From Oscillospiraceae bacterium (GTDB lineage Bacteria > Bacillota > Clostridia > Oscillospirales > Oscillospiraceae), in assembly GCA_902775355.1 (NCBI GenBank), contig CACYLY010000029.1, positions 1 through 64,000 on the forward strand: DNA of 64,000 nt, written 5' to 3'. Each line of letters starts with the position of its first letter. Within the stretch, counting starts at the first letter, position 1. The notes under the pieces are model-generated. The model did not search any database. It worked only from the letters and a program-made list of their open reading frames with translations, and was not told the origin of the DNA. Of this stretch, positions 8,135 to 16,692 are shown in pieces. The position numbers and the translations under genes were made by a program.

Positions 8135-8440
8135 TCAAAAAACGGAAGGCTGCTCCGGAGAGAAGTCCTCTTCCTCCGTGCTCAGCTTCCCCAGCAGGAT
8201 TTCGATGGATCCATACTGCTTCTCCGTAATCACCAGCATGCGGACCGCGCCGTTGTCCGGCAGATGCGCTTTCAGCCGGGCCTTGTGCTTGCTGGCAGCG
8301 TCGACGCCGTTGCAGATCCGGGCATAGACGGAGTATTGGACCATGTAATAGCCATCCGACAGAAGAAAACTCCGAAAACGCGAGGCGCTTCGGCGCTGAG
8401 CGCCGGTTTTGACCGGCAGGTCGAAAAACACCAGGATCCT
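8135..8440 (-). pseudogene. cas2: cas2 remnant without its own start codon
   Basis: Translation gives RILVFFDLPVKTGAQRR..., a type II Cas2 (ferredoxin fold; FFDLPV contains the conserved Asp, ITEKQY is the typical C-terminal motif). It is nearly full length but the initiating Met is gone: the codon before AGG-ATC-CTG-GTG is TGG. The first usable start is the GTG at 8431, which would begin inside the first beta strand (VFFDLPV). The upstream sequence is the tail of the truncated cas1, so a deletion joined cas1 codon ~85 to cas2 codon 2, out of frame. Spacer acquisition is very unlikely to work. The 98-residue frame from 8431 is otherwise intact. Confidence 0.85.
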
Positions 8441-8444
8441 CCAA

Positions 8445-8699
8445 CGCGCGGCTGTGCTGGGAAAAGGGAGTCAAAACGGCGCAGGGCTAGTGCTTTTCGT
8501 CGCATACGAAGACGGCGCAGCCGCTCTGCCCCAGACGGGACAGAGCGGCTGTGGTCACAGTGGAGCGGCGATCCTCCAGCAAAAGGGCGTTGAGATCCTC
8601 AACAGGAAGACTGTGCTCCCTGTCTGTCTGGACGATCAGCTGATCCCGCCGGAGCGAGATGCGGGCGGGGTTCTCCACGATCACGGCACGAAAAGACAT
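8445..8699 (-). pseudogene. cas1: cas1 remnant, nonsense codon plus large 3' deletion
   Basis: The first 70 codons (MSFRAVIVENPARISLRRD...FVCDEKH) match the N-terminal beta domain of type II-C Cas1. A TAG at 8487-8489 stops it. Beyond the TAG the same frame still reads PCAVLTPFSQHSRA, matching LPCGQWLPYAQYHRQ of meningococcal Cas1, so the stop is a point mutation inside the gene. The remaining ~200 codons, including the Glu/His/Asp metal site needed for integration, are missing; cas2 follows directly. The start overlaps closely with the cas9 stop (two bases apart), showing the ancestral cas9-cas1-cas2 operon. Confidence 0.9.
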
Positions 8700-8701
8700 A
8701 T

Positions 8702-11700
8702 TCAGCTCCTTTTCTGCGTAAAGGGCAGGCGGGGCTCCTGCTCGACCTTATGAATCTCGCCTAATACATCCACTGTGTATTTTTCCAGCTTTCCCAGAGT
8801 TTTGATTCCAAGCCCGCTGATTTGGTATGTGTTGTCGTGCGTTCTGACGCTTATTGCACCAGTAGAAATGTTTGCCGCTGCGTAGTATAGAAACGCCTCT
8901 GTGCATTCCTGGTTCGGAGGAAGGCTGCTCTCTTTGTTTACCAGGCTCAGCTTAATCCCGCGGCGATGGGTGATGCGGATCAGGTCGTTCGGGTAAAGGG
9001 AGAAGAGGAAGTCTTTGTCTTCCATGGGCTTCCATTGTTCATGTGGCTTGAACGCTACACAGGCCTGGTTCGGGAGCTTCGCCTTCAGCGTGTCCGCCAC
9101 GTAGATGGGAACGAAGTAATACCCGTCTCCCTCCACGTGAAACACGTCGATGCGCACCATGGAGCCGTTGTCCGCCGCGCCCTTTCCCCCGTGCACGGGC
9201 ACGTTCAACGTCGTCGGCTCGGTCAGCTTGACCTTCTTGACCAGGGGGCCGGGAGTCCCGTCGCTGCGGGGCTTGAAGAAAGGCTCGGCAAAGGCTTTCT
9301 TCCCGTCTCCGTCAAAGGCGGCAAGCCGGGCTTTCAGGGCCTCGTAAAGCAGGCGGTCGCTGTCCGGCCGGTAGTAGTTTTTGATTTCTCCCTTTTCCAG
9401 CTTCAGGTCGGTCAAGGGCCTTTTGACGATCAGGCTTCCCTCGTCCAGCGCCTTCGGGCTCTTCACCGTGTCCAGATGGGCGGGGCCGGTGATCTTCCGG
9501 CGCGGCATCCGGGAGACGAACAGCGGCTTCGGGAGCGGGCGGCCGCTTTCAAAGTAGAAGGGCAGCTTCAGGTCCCGGATCTTGCGGGCGGGGTCGGGGC
9601 TCAGCCGCGCCTCCAGCTCCTTTCGAAACTGGGGCCAGGGATAGGGGAATTCCCGGAGGACTTCGCCGGTGCTTTCATCAAGGGCCAGGCTGCCGGTCTC
9701 CGTCTGCATATAGCGGCACTCCCGGTAGCCGGCATAGCGGGATATCTGCTGGATCATGGCGTCGGTGGTGCAGGCGACCACCAGGGCGTCCACCGCATGG
9801 TGAAGGTCGCCGTCCTCGCGCAGCTTCACGATACCCCAGCGCTTGCGCATATAAGCGGTGACCGCTCCGTTGACGGCGGTGACCCGCTTTTTCTTCCCGG
9901 CAGCGGAGGGGGCGAATTCCAGATGATCCTGGAAGAGGTTCAGCAGAAAGCGGGAGGCGGTTTTGGTGTCCTGCAGGGCCCGCTCCTTGAACTGCTTTTC
10001 ATCCTCCTCCGTCAGCCGTTCTTTCAGCAGCTTCTGGCGCTTTCTGTAGCTGCGGACGGCGGTATTGACCCAGACGATAAAGTCCTCCCGCCTCTGTCCG
10101 TTCAGATACTGCAGCGGCAGGCGGTTTCCCTTGTTGCGGTTTTCCTCCGCCAGCACCAGGACCTTGTTGTTGTACGAATCGTCGAAGGACAGGCTGTAGG
10201 GGATGATGTGGTCCACTTCCGCGTAGTTTGGCTCAAAGAGACGCGCCGGGTCGATGTGCCGGAGAGAATATGGGCATACGCCGTCCTGCTCTTCAAAGAG
10301 CTTCAGTTTGACCAGATCCAGACCGGTGGCGTTGTGCTTCCCGAACTCCTTTTGGATCCGCTCCATGGCTCGCTCGTTTTTGGCCCGGTTGTCCCGCATG
10401 TCGCGCTCCATGGCCTTGCGCTCGTTGAAGTCCCGGGAGAGCTCTCTGGCCAGCTCCAGATTCAGAAAAACGGGGCTTCCGCCATAGCGGCGGACCAGCG
10501 CGTTCAAGACCTTGACGGTCTGGGATACCGCGCGGCGAACAACCGGGCTGGTGATATCCGCAAGATCGTCTTCGGTGAGACGGAGCCGGCTGCTCTTTTC
10601 CGTGTTCGTGTGGGCGCGGAAGGAGAGCCCCGCTGCGTCGCAGGCTTCGTTATAGGTCATGCCCTGCTCCAGGAAGGGGATCAGCAGCTTGCAGACACGG
10701 ATCGAAATGTGTCCGGTCTTGGAGAAGCCGCCCAGACTCAGCAGGGAATCTATATCACAGGGCTCCAATCCGGCGTCGGCCAGTTCCTGCTTTACCCGCT
10801 CCTCCGACTTGTACAGGGTCAAAACGGTGCCGATCCGATCCCGCTGCTCGGGCGTGATCTGCGCAAAGCGGCCCTTGCCCCCTCGGTCGATCGCCGTACG
10901 CATGGCGTGATAGGCCTGCAGATGATTGAATTTCTCCTTCTTTTCGGCTTTCTCCGGCTCAAGTTCCAGCCGATAGGAAACCGCGTTGAAGCGGCATTCC
11001 GCGGGCAGCGCCAGCTCCTTCCGGATCCTGGCGAAATCCAGATTCGGAGAGCGATGCGCCAGCTCGATCAGCGCCCGGCGCTGCTCTTCGGTCAGCGGCT
11101 CGCTCTTGCCGTCCTGAAGCAGCCGGATGTGGGCAAGCTTCTGCAGAAGGGTGAAATACTCGAAGGAATAGCTGGCTCTCGCCGCCCGGGGCTCCTCGGG
11201 GAAGAAGGTGCATCTCCCCACCATCTTCTCGATCTGGCTGCCGCCGTAGGGGCTCGGGACGCCCGGGCCCTCGTCGAAGCTGCGCTGACTGAGCAGGATC
11301 GCAAGGTAGGCCTCCTCCAGGGAAGCGTCCGCGAAGCTGCAGCCGAAGCCCCGCTGCGCGGCAAACAACTGCCGGACTTCCTCCTCGATCAGGTCTCTGG
11401 ACACGGTGGCCTGATAGTCTCCGCCCTTGTTGCGCTTGTGATCGCGGAAAAGCGGGTCTTTCCAGAGCATTTCGCCCACCGTGCGGTATCCGCCGGCTTT
11501 CATGCGCTGGGCGTTTTCCGAGACCGCTTCCAGCAGCAGGCCGTTTTCTTTGTCGGCGGCAGCGCTGCGGTTGGAGCGGAAGCCCCGCCGCTGGGAAATG
11601 TGCAGCAGGATCCGCGCGAATTCCTGCCGGCTGACCGCCTCATCAAGGGCTCTGGTCCGCAGCGCGTAGATATCCTCCAGCTCTCCCTCGTACAGGCGGG

Positions 11701-11971
11701 CCAGCTCTTCCTCCGAAAGGAGACCGGAGGAGAGCATCAGCTCCCGGATCCGCTCCTTGCGGTGCCGTTTCCGGCGGATCCTGCGGCGGGCGCTTCTGGC
11801 TTCCCTCCGCGGCGCCGCAAGAGAAGCGCCGGTTTTGGGCTGCTCCGCCGCGTCGAAGATCCGGGAGCCCATGTCGAGGATCCCGCAGGGATTTTCCTTG
11901 CTGTCCAGAGCGACCGCGGCCCAGCCCACCGAGGCAACACCCACATCCAAACCAATGGCATATGGAATCAT
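8702..11971 (-). CDS. cas9: CRISPR-associated endonuclease Cas9, type II-C
   Basis: 1089 residues, a typical II-C length. Domains in order: RuvC-I GLDVGVASVGWA with catalytic Asp at 9; Arg-rich bridge helix RREARSARRRIRRKRHR (~55-72); alpha recognition lobe to ~490; RuvC-II FLNLELARELSRD (Glu ~503); HNH EVDHIIPYSLSFDDSYNNK (His ~586); RuvC-III HHAVDALVVA (~723); then a WED/PAM-interacting C-terminus. All nuclease residues are present, so it should cut both strands of DNA matching a crRNA next to a PAM; the PAM cannot be read from this window. AAGGAG lies 7 bases before the ATG. A tracrRNA gene lies immediately upstream on the same strand. The frame is intact although cas1 and cas2 are broken. 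A 1038-codon open frame on the other strand is a GC-driven shadow. Confidence 0.97.
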   Translation of the reverse strand: MIPYAIGLDVGVASVGWAAVALDSKENPCGILDMGSRIFDAAEQPKTGASLAAPRREARSARRRIRRKRHRKERIRELMLSSGLLSEEELARLYEGELEDIYALRTRALDEAVSRQEFARILLHISQRRGFRSNRSAAADKENGLLLEAVSENAQRMKAGGYRTVGEMLWKDPLFRDHKRNKGGDYQATVSRDLIEEEVRQLFAAQRGFGCSFADASLEEAYLAILLSQRSFDEGPGVPSPYGGSQIEKMVGRCTFFPEEPRAARASYSFEYFTLLQKLAHIRLLQDGKSEPLTEEQRRALIELAHRSPNLDFARIRKELALPAECRFNAVSYRLELEPEKAEKKEKFNHLQAYHAMRTAIDRGGKGRFAQITPEQRDRIGTVLTLYKSEERVKQELADAGLEPCDIDSLLSLGGFSKTGHISIRVCKLLIPFLEQGMTYNEACDAAGLSFRAHTNTEKSSRLRLTEDDLADITSPVVRRAVSQTVKVLNALVRRYGGSPVFLNLELARELSRDFNERKAMERDMRDNRAKNERAMERIQKEFGKHNATGLDLVKLKLFEEQDGVCPYSLRHIDPARLFEPNYAEVDHIIPYSLSFDDSYNNKVLVLAEENRNKGNRLPLQYLNGQRREDFIVWVNTAVRSYRKRQKLLKERLTEEDEKQFKERALQDTKTASRFLLNLFQDHLEFAPSAAGKKKRVTAVNGAVTAYMRKRWGIVKLREDGDLHHAVDALVVACTTDAMIQQISRYAGYRECRYMQTETGSLALDESTGEVLREFPYPWPQFRKELEARLSPDPARKIRDLKLPFYFESGRPLPKPLFVSRMPRRKITGPAHLDTVKSPKALDEGSLIVKRPLTDLKLEKGEIKNYYRPDSDRLLYEALKARLAAFDGDGKKAFAEPFFKPRSDGTPGPLVKKVKLTEPTTLNVPVHGGKGAADNGSMVRIDVFHVEGDGYYFVPIYVADTLKAKLPNQACVAFKPHEQWKPMEDKDFLFSLYPNDLIRITHRRGIKLSLVNKESSLPPNQECTEAFLYYAAANISTGAISVRTHDNTYQISGLGIKTLGKLEKYTVDVLGEIHKVEQEPRLPFTQKRS

Positions 11972-12059
11972 GTTTTTTCTCCTTCCGAGCGTTTTGTATT
12001 GGATCTATCATATCATCGAGCCCGTTCCGAGGCAAGAGGCCCGATTTCAAAATGTGGGA

Positions 12060-12154
12060 TTAAAGAGATAACGCCCCGATAATCGGGGCGTTAGAGCTCT
12101 TCGGTGTACTACCTTATTGTAGCAACCTGATCGTTCTTGGTATGGTATAAGAAC
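12060..12154 (-). ncRNA. Predicted tracrRNA
   Basis: The anti-repeat at 12116-12151 matches the CRISPR repeat in 31 of 36 positions: 24 contiguous bases (CCTGATCG...GGTATAA) and TTGTAG, separated by a three-base mismatch (TTC versus CAA) that would form the internal bulge. Read on the minus strand it continues GCTACAATAAGG, the same junction found in the meningococcal tracrRNA, then a short stem and the terminator ACGCCCCGAT-TATCGGGGCGT followed by TATCTCTTT. A -10/-35 pair lies directly upstream. Expected length is ~95 nt. It pairs with crRNA and loads Cas9. Confidence 0.88.
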
Positions 12155-12160
12155 AATTGG

Positions 12161-12189
12161 ATTGTAGCTTAGTTTCGCGGAAAAATCAA
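12161..12189 (-). promoter_or_regulatory. Promoter of the tracrRNA
   Basis: On the minus strand TTGATT (12184-12189), 17 bases, TACAAT (12161-12166). This places the start near 12154, just upstream of the anti-repeat. Confidence 0.75.
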
Positions 12190-12245
12190 GAGGAAAAATG
12201 CGCGGAGGCTCTTGGCGCCATGTGAGATGAGTTTGTAGTTTTTAG

Positions 12246-12365
12246 GTAAACGATGATTAAATCGGCGAGAGCAGATTGCGAGAGAATTTGGGTTCTGATG
12301 AAGGCAGTTTTTCGCAGGAATACTTTGTGTATTGCAAGAAAAAGGGCGATTTAGTCAGCGTTTAC
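12246..12365. mobile_element. 120-bp MITE-like element inserted in a TACGAAC tract
   Basis: Ends are a 19-bp terminal inverted repeat (GTAAACGATGATTAAATCG against CGATTTAGTCAGCGTTTAC) with two mismatches. TTAG flanks both ends as a four-base direct repeat. The surroundings (GTAGTTTTTAG on the left, CTCGTAGTTCGTAG on the right) rejoin to a sequence like the uninterrupted tract at 50303-50333, so an empty site can be reconstructed. The interior contains GCAGGAATAC...GTATT, resembling the window-start element. It encodes nothing. Confidence 0.65.
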
Positions 12366-12384
12366 TTAGCTCGTAGTTCGTAGA

Positions 12385-12420
12385 AAAGGGATCCCTCGGA
12401 GCAATCCGAGGGATCCCTTT
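12385..12420. terminator. Strong hairpin terminator downstream of spoIVB
   Basis: Perfect 16-bp stem AAAGGGATCCCTCGGA / TCCGAGGGATCCCTTT with a GCAA tetraloop. It lies 58 bases beyond the spoIVB stop, separating it from the tracrRNA region. Confidence 0.8.
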
Positions 12421-12477
12421 CGTTTGACTTGTTCCGCGAACCACAAACTGCGAACTACGAACTAAAAATTCTCTCCG

Positions 12478-13479
12478 TCAGGCCGCCCTGGGCTCCAGGC
12501 CGGCGGCGGCCAGCATGTCCCGGATGCCCAGGCCGCAGCCCCGGGTGGGGTCGTTCAGCAGCACATGGGTCACCGCGCCCACCAGCTTGCCCTCCTGCAG
12601 GATGGGGCAGCCGCTCATGCCCTGGACCACGCCGCCGGTGATGGCGCAGAGCTCCGGGTCCGTCACGCTGAACATCAGCTGCTCCCGGCCGTCCTCCCGC
12701 CAGACCCGGCTGATGTGGATCCGGAATTCCCGGACCTGATTGCCCTCCACCGTGGCCAGGATGACCGCCGGCCCGGGCTGGGCCAGGCCCACCTCCGCGG
12801 TGATGCTGCCCAGGGGCCGCTCCGCCACGCCGTAAATGCCCAGCTCGCTGTTGCGCTCCACGCTGCCCAGCACCGCGCCGCTGCCGAAGTCCCCGTTCAG
12901 GGCTCCGGGAGAGCCCGGCGCGCCGGGGGTCACGCCGGTGATCACCGCCTCGCTGATGACGCCGGACTCCAGGGGCACGCAGATCCCCGGCTCCTCATCG
13001 GTGATGCTGTGGCCCAGGGCGCCGTAGACGCCGGTCTCCGGGTCGCAGAAGGTGACGGTGCCGATGCCGGTGACCGCGTCCCGCAGCCACATGCCCAGCA
13101 TCCAGCGCCCATCCGAGGCCAGGGCCGGCCGCACCCAGAGGCGCAGCTTCTCCTCGCCCCGCAGCAGGCTCAGCTCCACGCTCTCGCCTCCCGTCTCCGC
13201 CACCACGGCGATGAGCTCCGCCGCGCCGTGGAGTTCCCGGCCGTTGGCCGCCAGGATCCGGTCGCCCTCCCGGATCCCGGCCTCCTCCGCCGGGGAGCGG
13301 GGTCCCTCTTCGGTCTCCACCGCCGCCGTGCCGGACACCAGCACGCCCTCGGTGCGCACCCGGATCCCCACGGCCTGACCGCCCACGATCAGCTCCTCGG
13401 CCAGGGCCGTGACAGGCAGCGCCGCCGCCAGGATCAGGCCGGTCAGCAGCGTCAATATTGGTTTTTTGATCAGATTCAT
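12478..13479 (-). CDS. spoIVB: SpoIVB serine peptidase of the sigma-K checkpoint
   Basis: 333 residues. Signal/anchor segment 1-27, a PDZ domain (about 35-120, with SPAEEAGIREGDRILAANGREL), then an S55 chymotrypsin-like domain: ALGHSITD carries the catalytic His (~152), VTDPELC the Asp region and QGMSGCPI the nucleophilic Ser (~290, the GxSGxP position). The usual GMSGSP reads GMSGCP; the changed residue is not the nucleophile. In Bacillus, SpoIVB is secreted from the forespore and cleaves SpoIVFA to release pro-sigma-K processing. In many Clostridia it neighbours spo0A; here spo0A is 31 kb away. CATACTG upstream may be the -10 of a forespore (sigma F/G) promoter, weakly supported. Confidence 0.95.
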   Translation of the reverse strand: MNLIKKPILTLLTGLILAAALPVTALAEELIVGGQAVGIRVRTEGVLVSGTAAVETEEGPRSPAEEAGIREGDRILAANGRELHGAAELIAVVAETGGESVELSLLRGEEKLRLWVRPALASDGRWMLGMWLRDAVTGIGTVTFCDPETGVYGALGHSITDEEPGICVPLESGVISEAVITGVTPGAPGSPGALNGDFGSGAVLGSVERNSELGIYGVAERPLGSITAEVGLAQPGPAVILATVEGNQVREFRIHISRVWREDGREQLMFSVTDPELCAITGGVVQGMSGCPILQEGKLVGAVTHVLLNDPTRGCGLGIRDMLAAAGLEPRAA

Positions 13480-13923
13480 AAAAATCTCCCTCCGCGCACA
13501 AAATCTGCACGAGGACAGTATGTGCGCAAAGGGAGTTTTTCGTCTTGGAAGCTTTCGCTAATCGCCGCAAAAGCGCCGGAGCCCGCGCTTTTCCAGTTTT
13601 TGTTTGTTTGCGGAGGCCGCCGGTCTGACACGCGGAGGAAAACCGCGGCCGCCGCGTTTTTCCGGCGGATCCACACAAAAGACCTTTTTTGACACGATAG
13701 TACGGGTTCCAAAAGGACCGGAAAGCGGCGCTCCGGACGCGGAGGCCCGGCCACGGGCTCCTCGGCGGCCGGTGCCGACATTGAAAAAAGATCCTTCGAC
13801 TCGCCCGCTGGGCTCGCGAAGCCATGACCGCGCAGGGGAGGAGTATAGCGACGCGCGGGCAGCGTGAGGAGAGGCAGGCGCATCGTGAACGGGCCGGGGA
13901 ACCGTCCCCTGTCCCCTGTCCCA
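13480..13923. other. Gene-free stretch
   Basis: About 440 bases between two leftward genes. It holds the spoIVB upstream region, several short GC-rich inverted repeats (for example around 13640-13665) and, at its right end, a GGGGAACCGTCCCC-type palindrome also seen near 59960. No convincing gene or RNA was seen. Confidence 0.6.
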
Positions 13924-14757
13924 TTATCCCAGCAGACGGAGAATCGTTTTTCCCACGCCGGCGTCCTTGTTGGACGCGCAGATCTCGTCGGCGACGGCCT
14001 TGAGCCTGGGCTCGGCGTTTTCCATGGCCACGCCCAGGCCCGCCATCTCCAGCATCTCGCAGTCGTTGGTCCCGTCGCCGAAGGCCACGGTGTCCTCCGC
14101 CGGGATGCCCAGCCGGGCCGCCAGGGCCAGCAGGGCCTTGCCCTTGCCGGCCCGGGCGCTGTTGATCTCGATGTTGTTGGACACCGAGGTGGTGCCGCAG
14201 AGCTCCGGAAACAGCGCCGGGAAGCGCTCCAGCTCCCGCGCCCGCAGCTCCAGATCCCGGGGCCGGAAGAACATCTGCATCTTCTGCACCGGCTCGCCCC
14301 GGGCCCGCAGGGTCTCCTTCAGCTCGTCCACGGGAACGCGCAGGCGCTTGACCATCCGGTACATGTGGGGCTCGAAGGGGAAGTAGTCCTCACAGTTCTC
14401 ATACATGCTGCGGGTCATCCAGCCCCGGTCGTTCTGGTAGCAGTCGTAGACCACGGGCAGCGTGTCCATGTGCTCGCAGCAGCGGATGGCCAGCTCCGCC
14501 GGGATCTCCGCCCGGAGCAGGACCTTGTCCTCCCGGGCGTCGTAGACCCCGGCGCCGTTGGAGACGATGTAATACCGGCAGAAGGGCAGGGAGCGGACGT
14601 TTTCCGGGATGCCCGGAACCATGCGCCCGGTGGCCGGGACCAGGACGAAGCCCCGCTCCGCCGCCGCCTCCAGCGCCCGCAGATTCTCCGCGGGGATGGA
14701 CTTGTCGTCGTCGAACAGGGTTCCGTCCAGGTCGAAGGCCAGGAGCAGGCGGCTCAT
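13924..14757 (-). CDS. Cof-type HAD hydrolase (subfamily IIB)
   Basis: 277 residues. Motif I FDLDGTLF (~8-15) supplies the nucleophile Asp and general acid Asp; motif II is ATGR (~43); motif III is the GKGKALL lysine (~205); motif IV is GDGTNDCEML (~230). A C2B cap lies between. All catalytic residues are present. Cof-type enzymes dephosphorylate sugar phosphates, nucleotides, FMN or PLP; the substrate is not predictable. Its ATG overlaps the TGA of the ABC permease gene upstream, so it is translated as the last gene of the GntR-ABC operon. Confidence 0.85.
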   Translation of the reverse strand: MSRLLLAFDLDGTLFDDDKSIPAENLRALEAAAERGFVLVPATGRMVPGIPENVRSLPFCRYYIVSNGAGVYDAREDKVLLRAEIPAELAIRCCEHMDTLPVVYDCYQNDRGWMTRSMYENCEDYFPFEPHMYRMVKRLRVPVDELKETLRARGEPVQKMQMFFRPRDLELRARELERFPALFPELCGTTSVSNNIEINSARAGKGKALLALAARLGIPAEDTVAFGDGTNDCEMLEMAGLGVAMENAEPRLKAVADEICASNKDAGVGKTILRLLG

Positions 14758-15584
14758 GCCAGGTTCAGGCCCTTCTTCAGGCCCAGCACCGTGGCGACGT
14801 AGAGGATCGCCGCCTGGATCAGCTGGAGCACCAGCGCGAAATCAAAGATCCGCACCAGCATGACCATGGCGTCGTCAAAGCCGGCGTAGACGCTGTCGCG
14901 CAGCAGGGCCTGCAGGCCGAAGCTGCCGACCATGCTGAGCACGCTGAAGACCACGTTGATGCCCACGAAGATGAGCACGCTCAGCAGGACCTTGTTCTTG
15001 GGGAAGATGTGGCCCAGGGTCATGGCCGCGTAGAAGTGCAGGCAGGTGACCAGCAGGGACGCCAGGATCATGAGCACGATCTCGAGGATAAGGGTGCTGA
15101 TCCGGGCCTCGGAGATCCCCAGTTGACCCAGGACCTCCACGATCTCCCGCCAGCTGGGGAAGCCGCGGAAGATCTCCGCCAGGTTCAGCTGCCCGGCAAA
15201 GCTCAGGGTCAGCATGAACAGGAGGAAGACCAGCAGGTTGGTGACCACGATCCACACGGCGGAGACGATGATCTTGGACCAGACCAGCTGGTGCACGTTC
15301 ACCGGCAGGGCGTGGGTCAGATAGCCCTCGGGGCCCAGGATGTGCCGGTAGAAGCGCAGCACCATCAGCACGATGGTCAGGATCTCGACGGCGATCACCG
15401 CCACGACGGCGGCAACGATCACCAGCACGAAGAGGGCGCTCAGCAGCCGCAGCTTCTGCGCCAGGGCGTCGCCGAAGCGCAGCAGCAGGTTGGCCAGCAG
15501 GGTGATCCCCGTGACCGCGGCCAGCGCCGGCAGCATGATGCGCCCGGTGGCCGTGAATTCATGTTTCAGCAGTTTTCCTAACAT
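14754..15584 (-). CDS. ABC transporter permease
   Basis: 276 residues with six predicted membrane segments (about 17-35, 45-75, 105-130, 165-190, 200-220, 250-272). It is an ABC-2 type permease of the YtrC/D or bacitracin-efflux-like kind. The N-terminal MLGKLLKHEFTATGR is a typical cytoplasmic elbow helix. Its start overlaps the ATPase stop by seven bases, so the two form one transporter. The substrate is unknown; GntR/YtrA-controlled operons often answer to cell-wall antibiotics (family knowledge). Confidence 0.82.
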   Translation of the reverse strand: MLGKLLKHEFTATGRIMLPALAAVTGITLLANLLLRFGDALAQKLRLLSALFVLVIVAAVVAVIAVEILTIVLMVLRFYRHILGPEGYLTHALPVNVHQLVWSKIIVSAVWIVVTNLLVFLLFMLTLSFAGQLNLAEIFRGFPSWREIVEVLGQLGISEARISTLILEIVLMILASLLVTCLHFYAAMTLGHIFPKNKVLLSVLIFVGINVVFSVLSMVGSFGLQALLRDSVYAGFDDAMVMLVRIFDFALVLQLIQAAILYVATVLGLKKGLNLA

Positions 15585-16273
15585 CTGTACACCTCCCGGA
15601 AATACTGGTCCACGCTCTTGCCCTGCTCCTCCCGGATACTGTCCACCGAGGCCTGGAGGGCAACGCGCCCCTGCTGCAGGAAGATGACCTCGTCCAGCAC
15701 CTGCTCCACGTCGGCGATCAGGTGGGTGGAAATCACCACGGCAGCGTCGGGATTGTAGTTGCGGATGATGGTATCCAGGATGAAGTCCCGGGTGGCGGGG
15801 TCCACGCCGCCGATGGGCTCGTCCAGCAGGTAGAGCCCGGCCTTGCGGCTCATCACCAGGATCAGCTGCACCTTCTCCCGGGTGCCCTTGGACATGGTCT
15901 TGAAGCTCTGCTTGGGGTTGATGCCCAGGCGCGTCAGCATCTCCCGGGCCTTGTCCGCGTCGAAATCCTCATAGAAATCGCCGAAGAAGCTCAGCATCTG
16001 CTCCACCTTCATCCAGCCGGGCAGAAAGTCCCGGTCCGGCAGATAGGCCACGATGGCCTTGCTCTCCACCCCCGGGGCCTGGCCGTTGACGAGGATCTCG
16101 CCCTCCGTGGGCGTCAGCAGCCCCGCGGCCAGCTTGATGAGGGTGGTCTTGCCGCTGCCGTTGGGGCCCAGCAGACCCACGACCCGGCCCGGCTCGATAC
16201 ACAGATTGACCTGATCCAGCGCCGTCACGTACTTGAAGCGCTTGCTCAGTCCCTTACATTCCAGAATCGCCAT
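15578..16273 (-). CDS. ABC transporter ATP-binding protein
   Basis: 231 residues from the ATG at 16273, chosen because GGAGG lies just upstream and homology starts there (MAILECKGLSKRF); a longer frame to 16396 runs back into the regulator gene. Walker A is GPNGSGKTT (~36), the Q-loop is replaced by LPDRDFLPG, the signature reads MSKGTREK in place of LSGGQ, Walker B is YLLDEPIGGVDP and the switch His lies in ISTHL. The altered signature is common in YtrB-like ATPases. It overlaps the GntR gene by 20 bases. Confidence 0.9.
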   Translation of the reverse strand: MAILECKGLSKRFKYVTALDQVNLCIEPGRVVGLLGPNGSGKTTLIKLAAGLLTPTEGEILVNGQAPGVESKAIVAYLPDRDFLPGWMKVEQMLSFFGDFYEDFDADKAREMLTRLGINPKQSFKTMSKGTREKVQLILVMSRKAGLYLLDEPIGGVDPATRDFILDTIIRNYNPDAAVVISTHLIADVEQVLDEVIFLQQGRVALQASVDSIREEQGKSVDQYFREVYRC

Positions 16274-16637
16274 CGTTTTCCTCCTTTTCCTCCTGCAGCA
16301 GGGCCAGAATTTCCTCCCTGCCGTAGCCAAGTCCCGCCATGCCCTCCCGGAACAGGCGAATGTGTTCCGCGGCAAAAGCGCGCTTGACGCTTTCAATACG
16401 CTGCATGTCCTCCGTGACGAAGCGCCCCGCCGTGCGCTGGGAGTAGACCATGCCCTCCCGCTCCAGCTCCTGCAGCGCCCGCTGCATGGTGTTGGGATTG
16501 ACCCCGGCCTCCATGGCCAGGTCCCGCACCGAAGGGAGCCTTCCGCCGGGCGGCAGTTGACCGGAAACGATGCCCTGTTTGATCTGCTGGATCAGCTGAG
16601 AATAGATCGGCTGATCTCCGCGAAAGATCCACTCCAT
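16254..16637 (-). CDS. GntR family (YtrA-type) repressor
   Basis: 127 residues from the ATG at 16637 (GGGAGG eight bases before). Residues ~10-75 are a winged helix: YSQLIQQIKQGIVSGQLPPGGRLPSVRDLAMEAGVNPNTMQRALQELEREG. The short all-helical tail without an effector domain is the YtrA pattern. It is the first gene of the ABC operon and probably represses its own promoter at the palindrome in the -10/-35 spacer. Confidence 0.9.
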   Translation of the reverse strand: MEWIFRGDQPIYSQLIQQIKQGIVSGQLPPGGRLPSVRDLAMEAGVNPNTMQRALQELEREGMVYSQRTAGRFVTEDMQRIESVKRAFAAEHIRLFREGMAGLGYGREEILALLQEEKEENDGDSGM

Positions 16638-16692
16638 GGACAAGCCTCCCTTGTGTTCTTGTGTTAGTTGCTTACTGTATTAGGCGATTAGA

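Noticed and set aside
8445..8699. Possible stop-codon recoding (TAG read through) in cas1
   Set aside because: The gene is also deleted and frameshifted shortly after the TAG, and no other gene in the window shows in-frame TAG within conserved sequence.
8966..12082. A 1038-codon open frame antisense to cas9
   Set aside because: It has no family features and arises from GC-rich third positions opposite cas9, whose nuclease motifs are all intact.
12116..12151. A solitary CRISPR repeat upstream of cas9
   Set aside because: It is followed on the minus strand by tracrRNA-like sequence and a terminator and preceded by a promoter, so it is the anti-repeat rather than a stray repeat.
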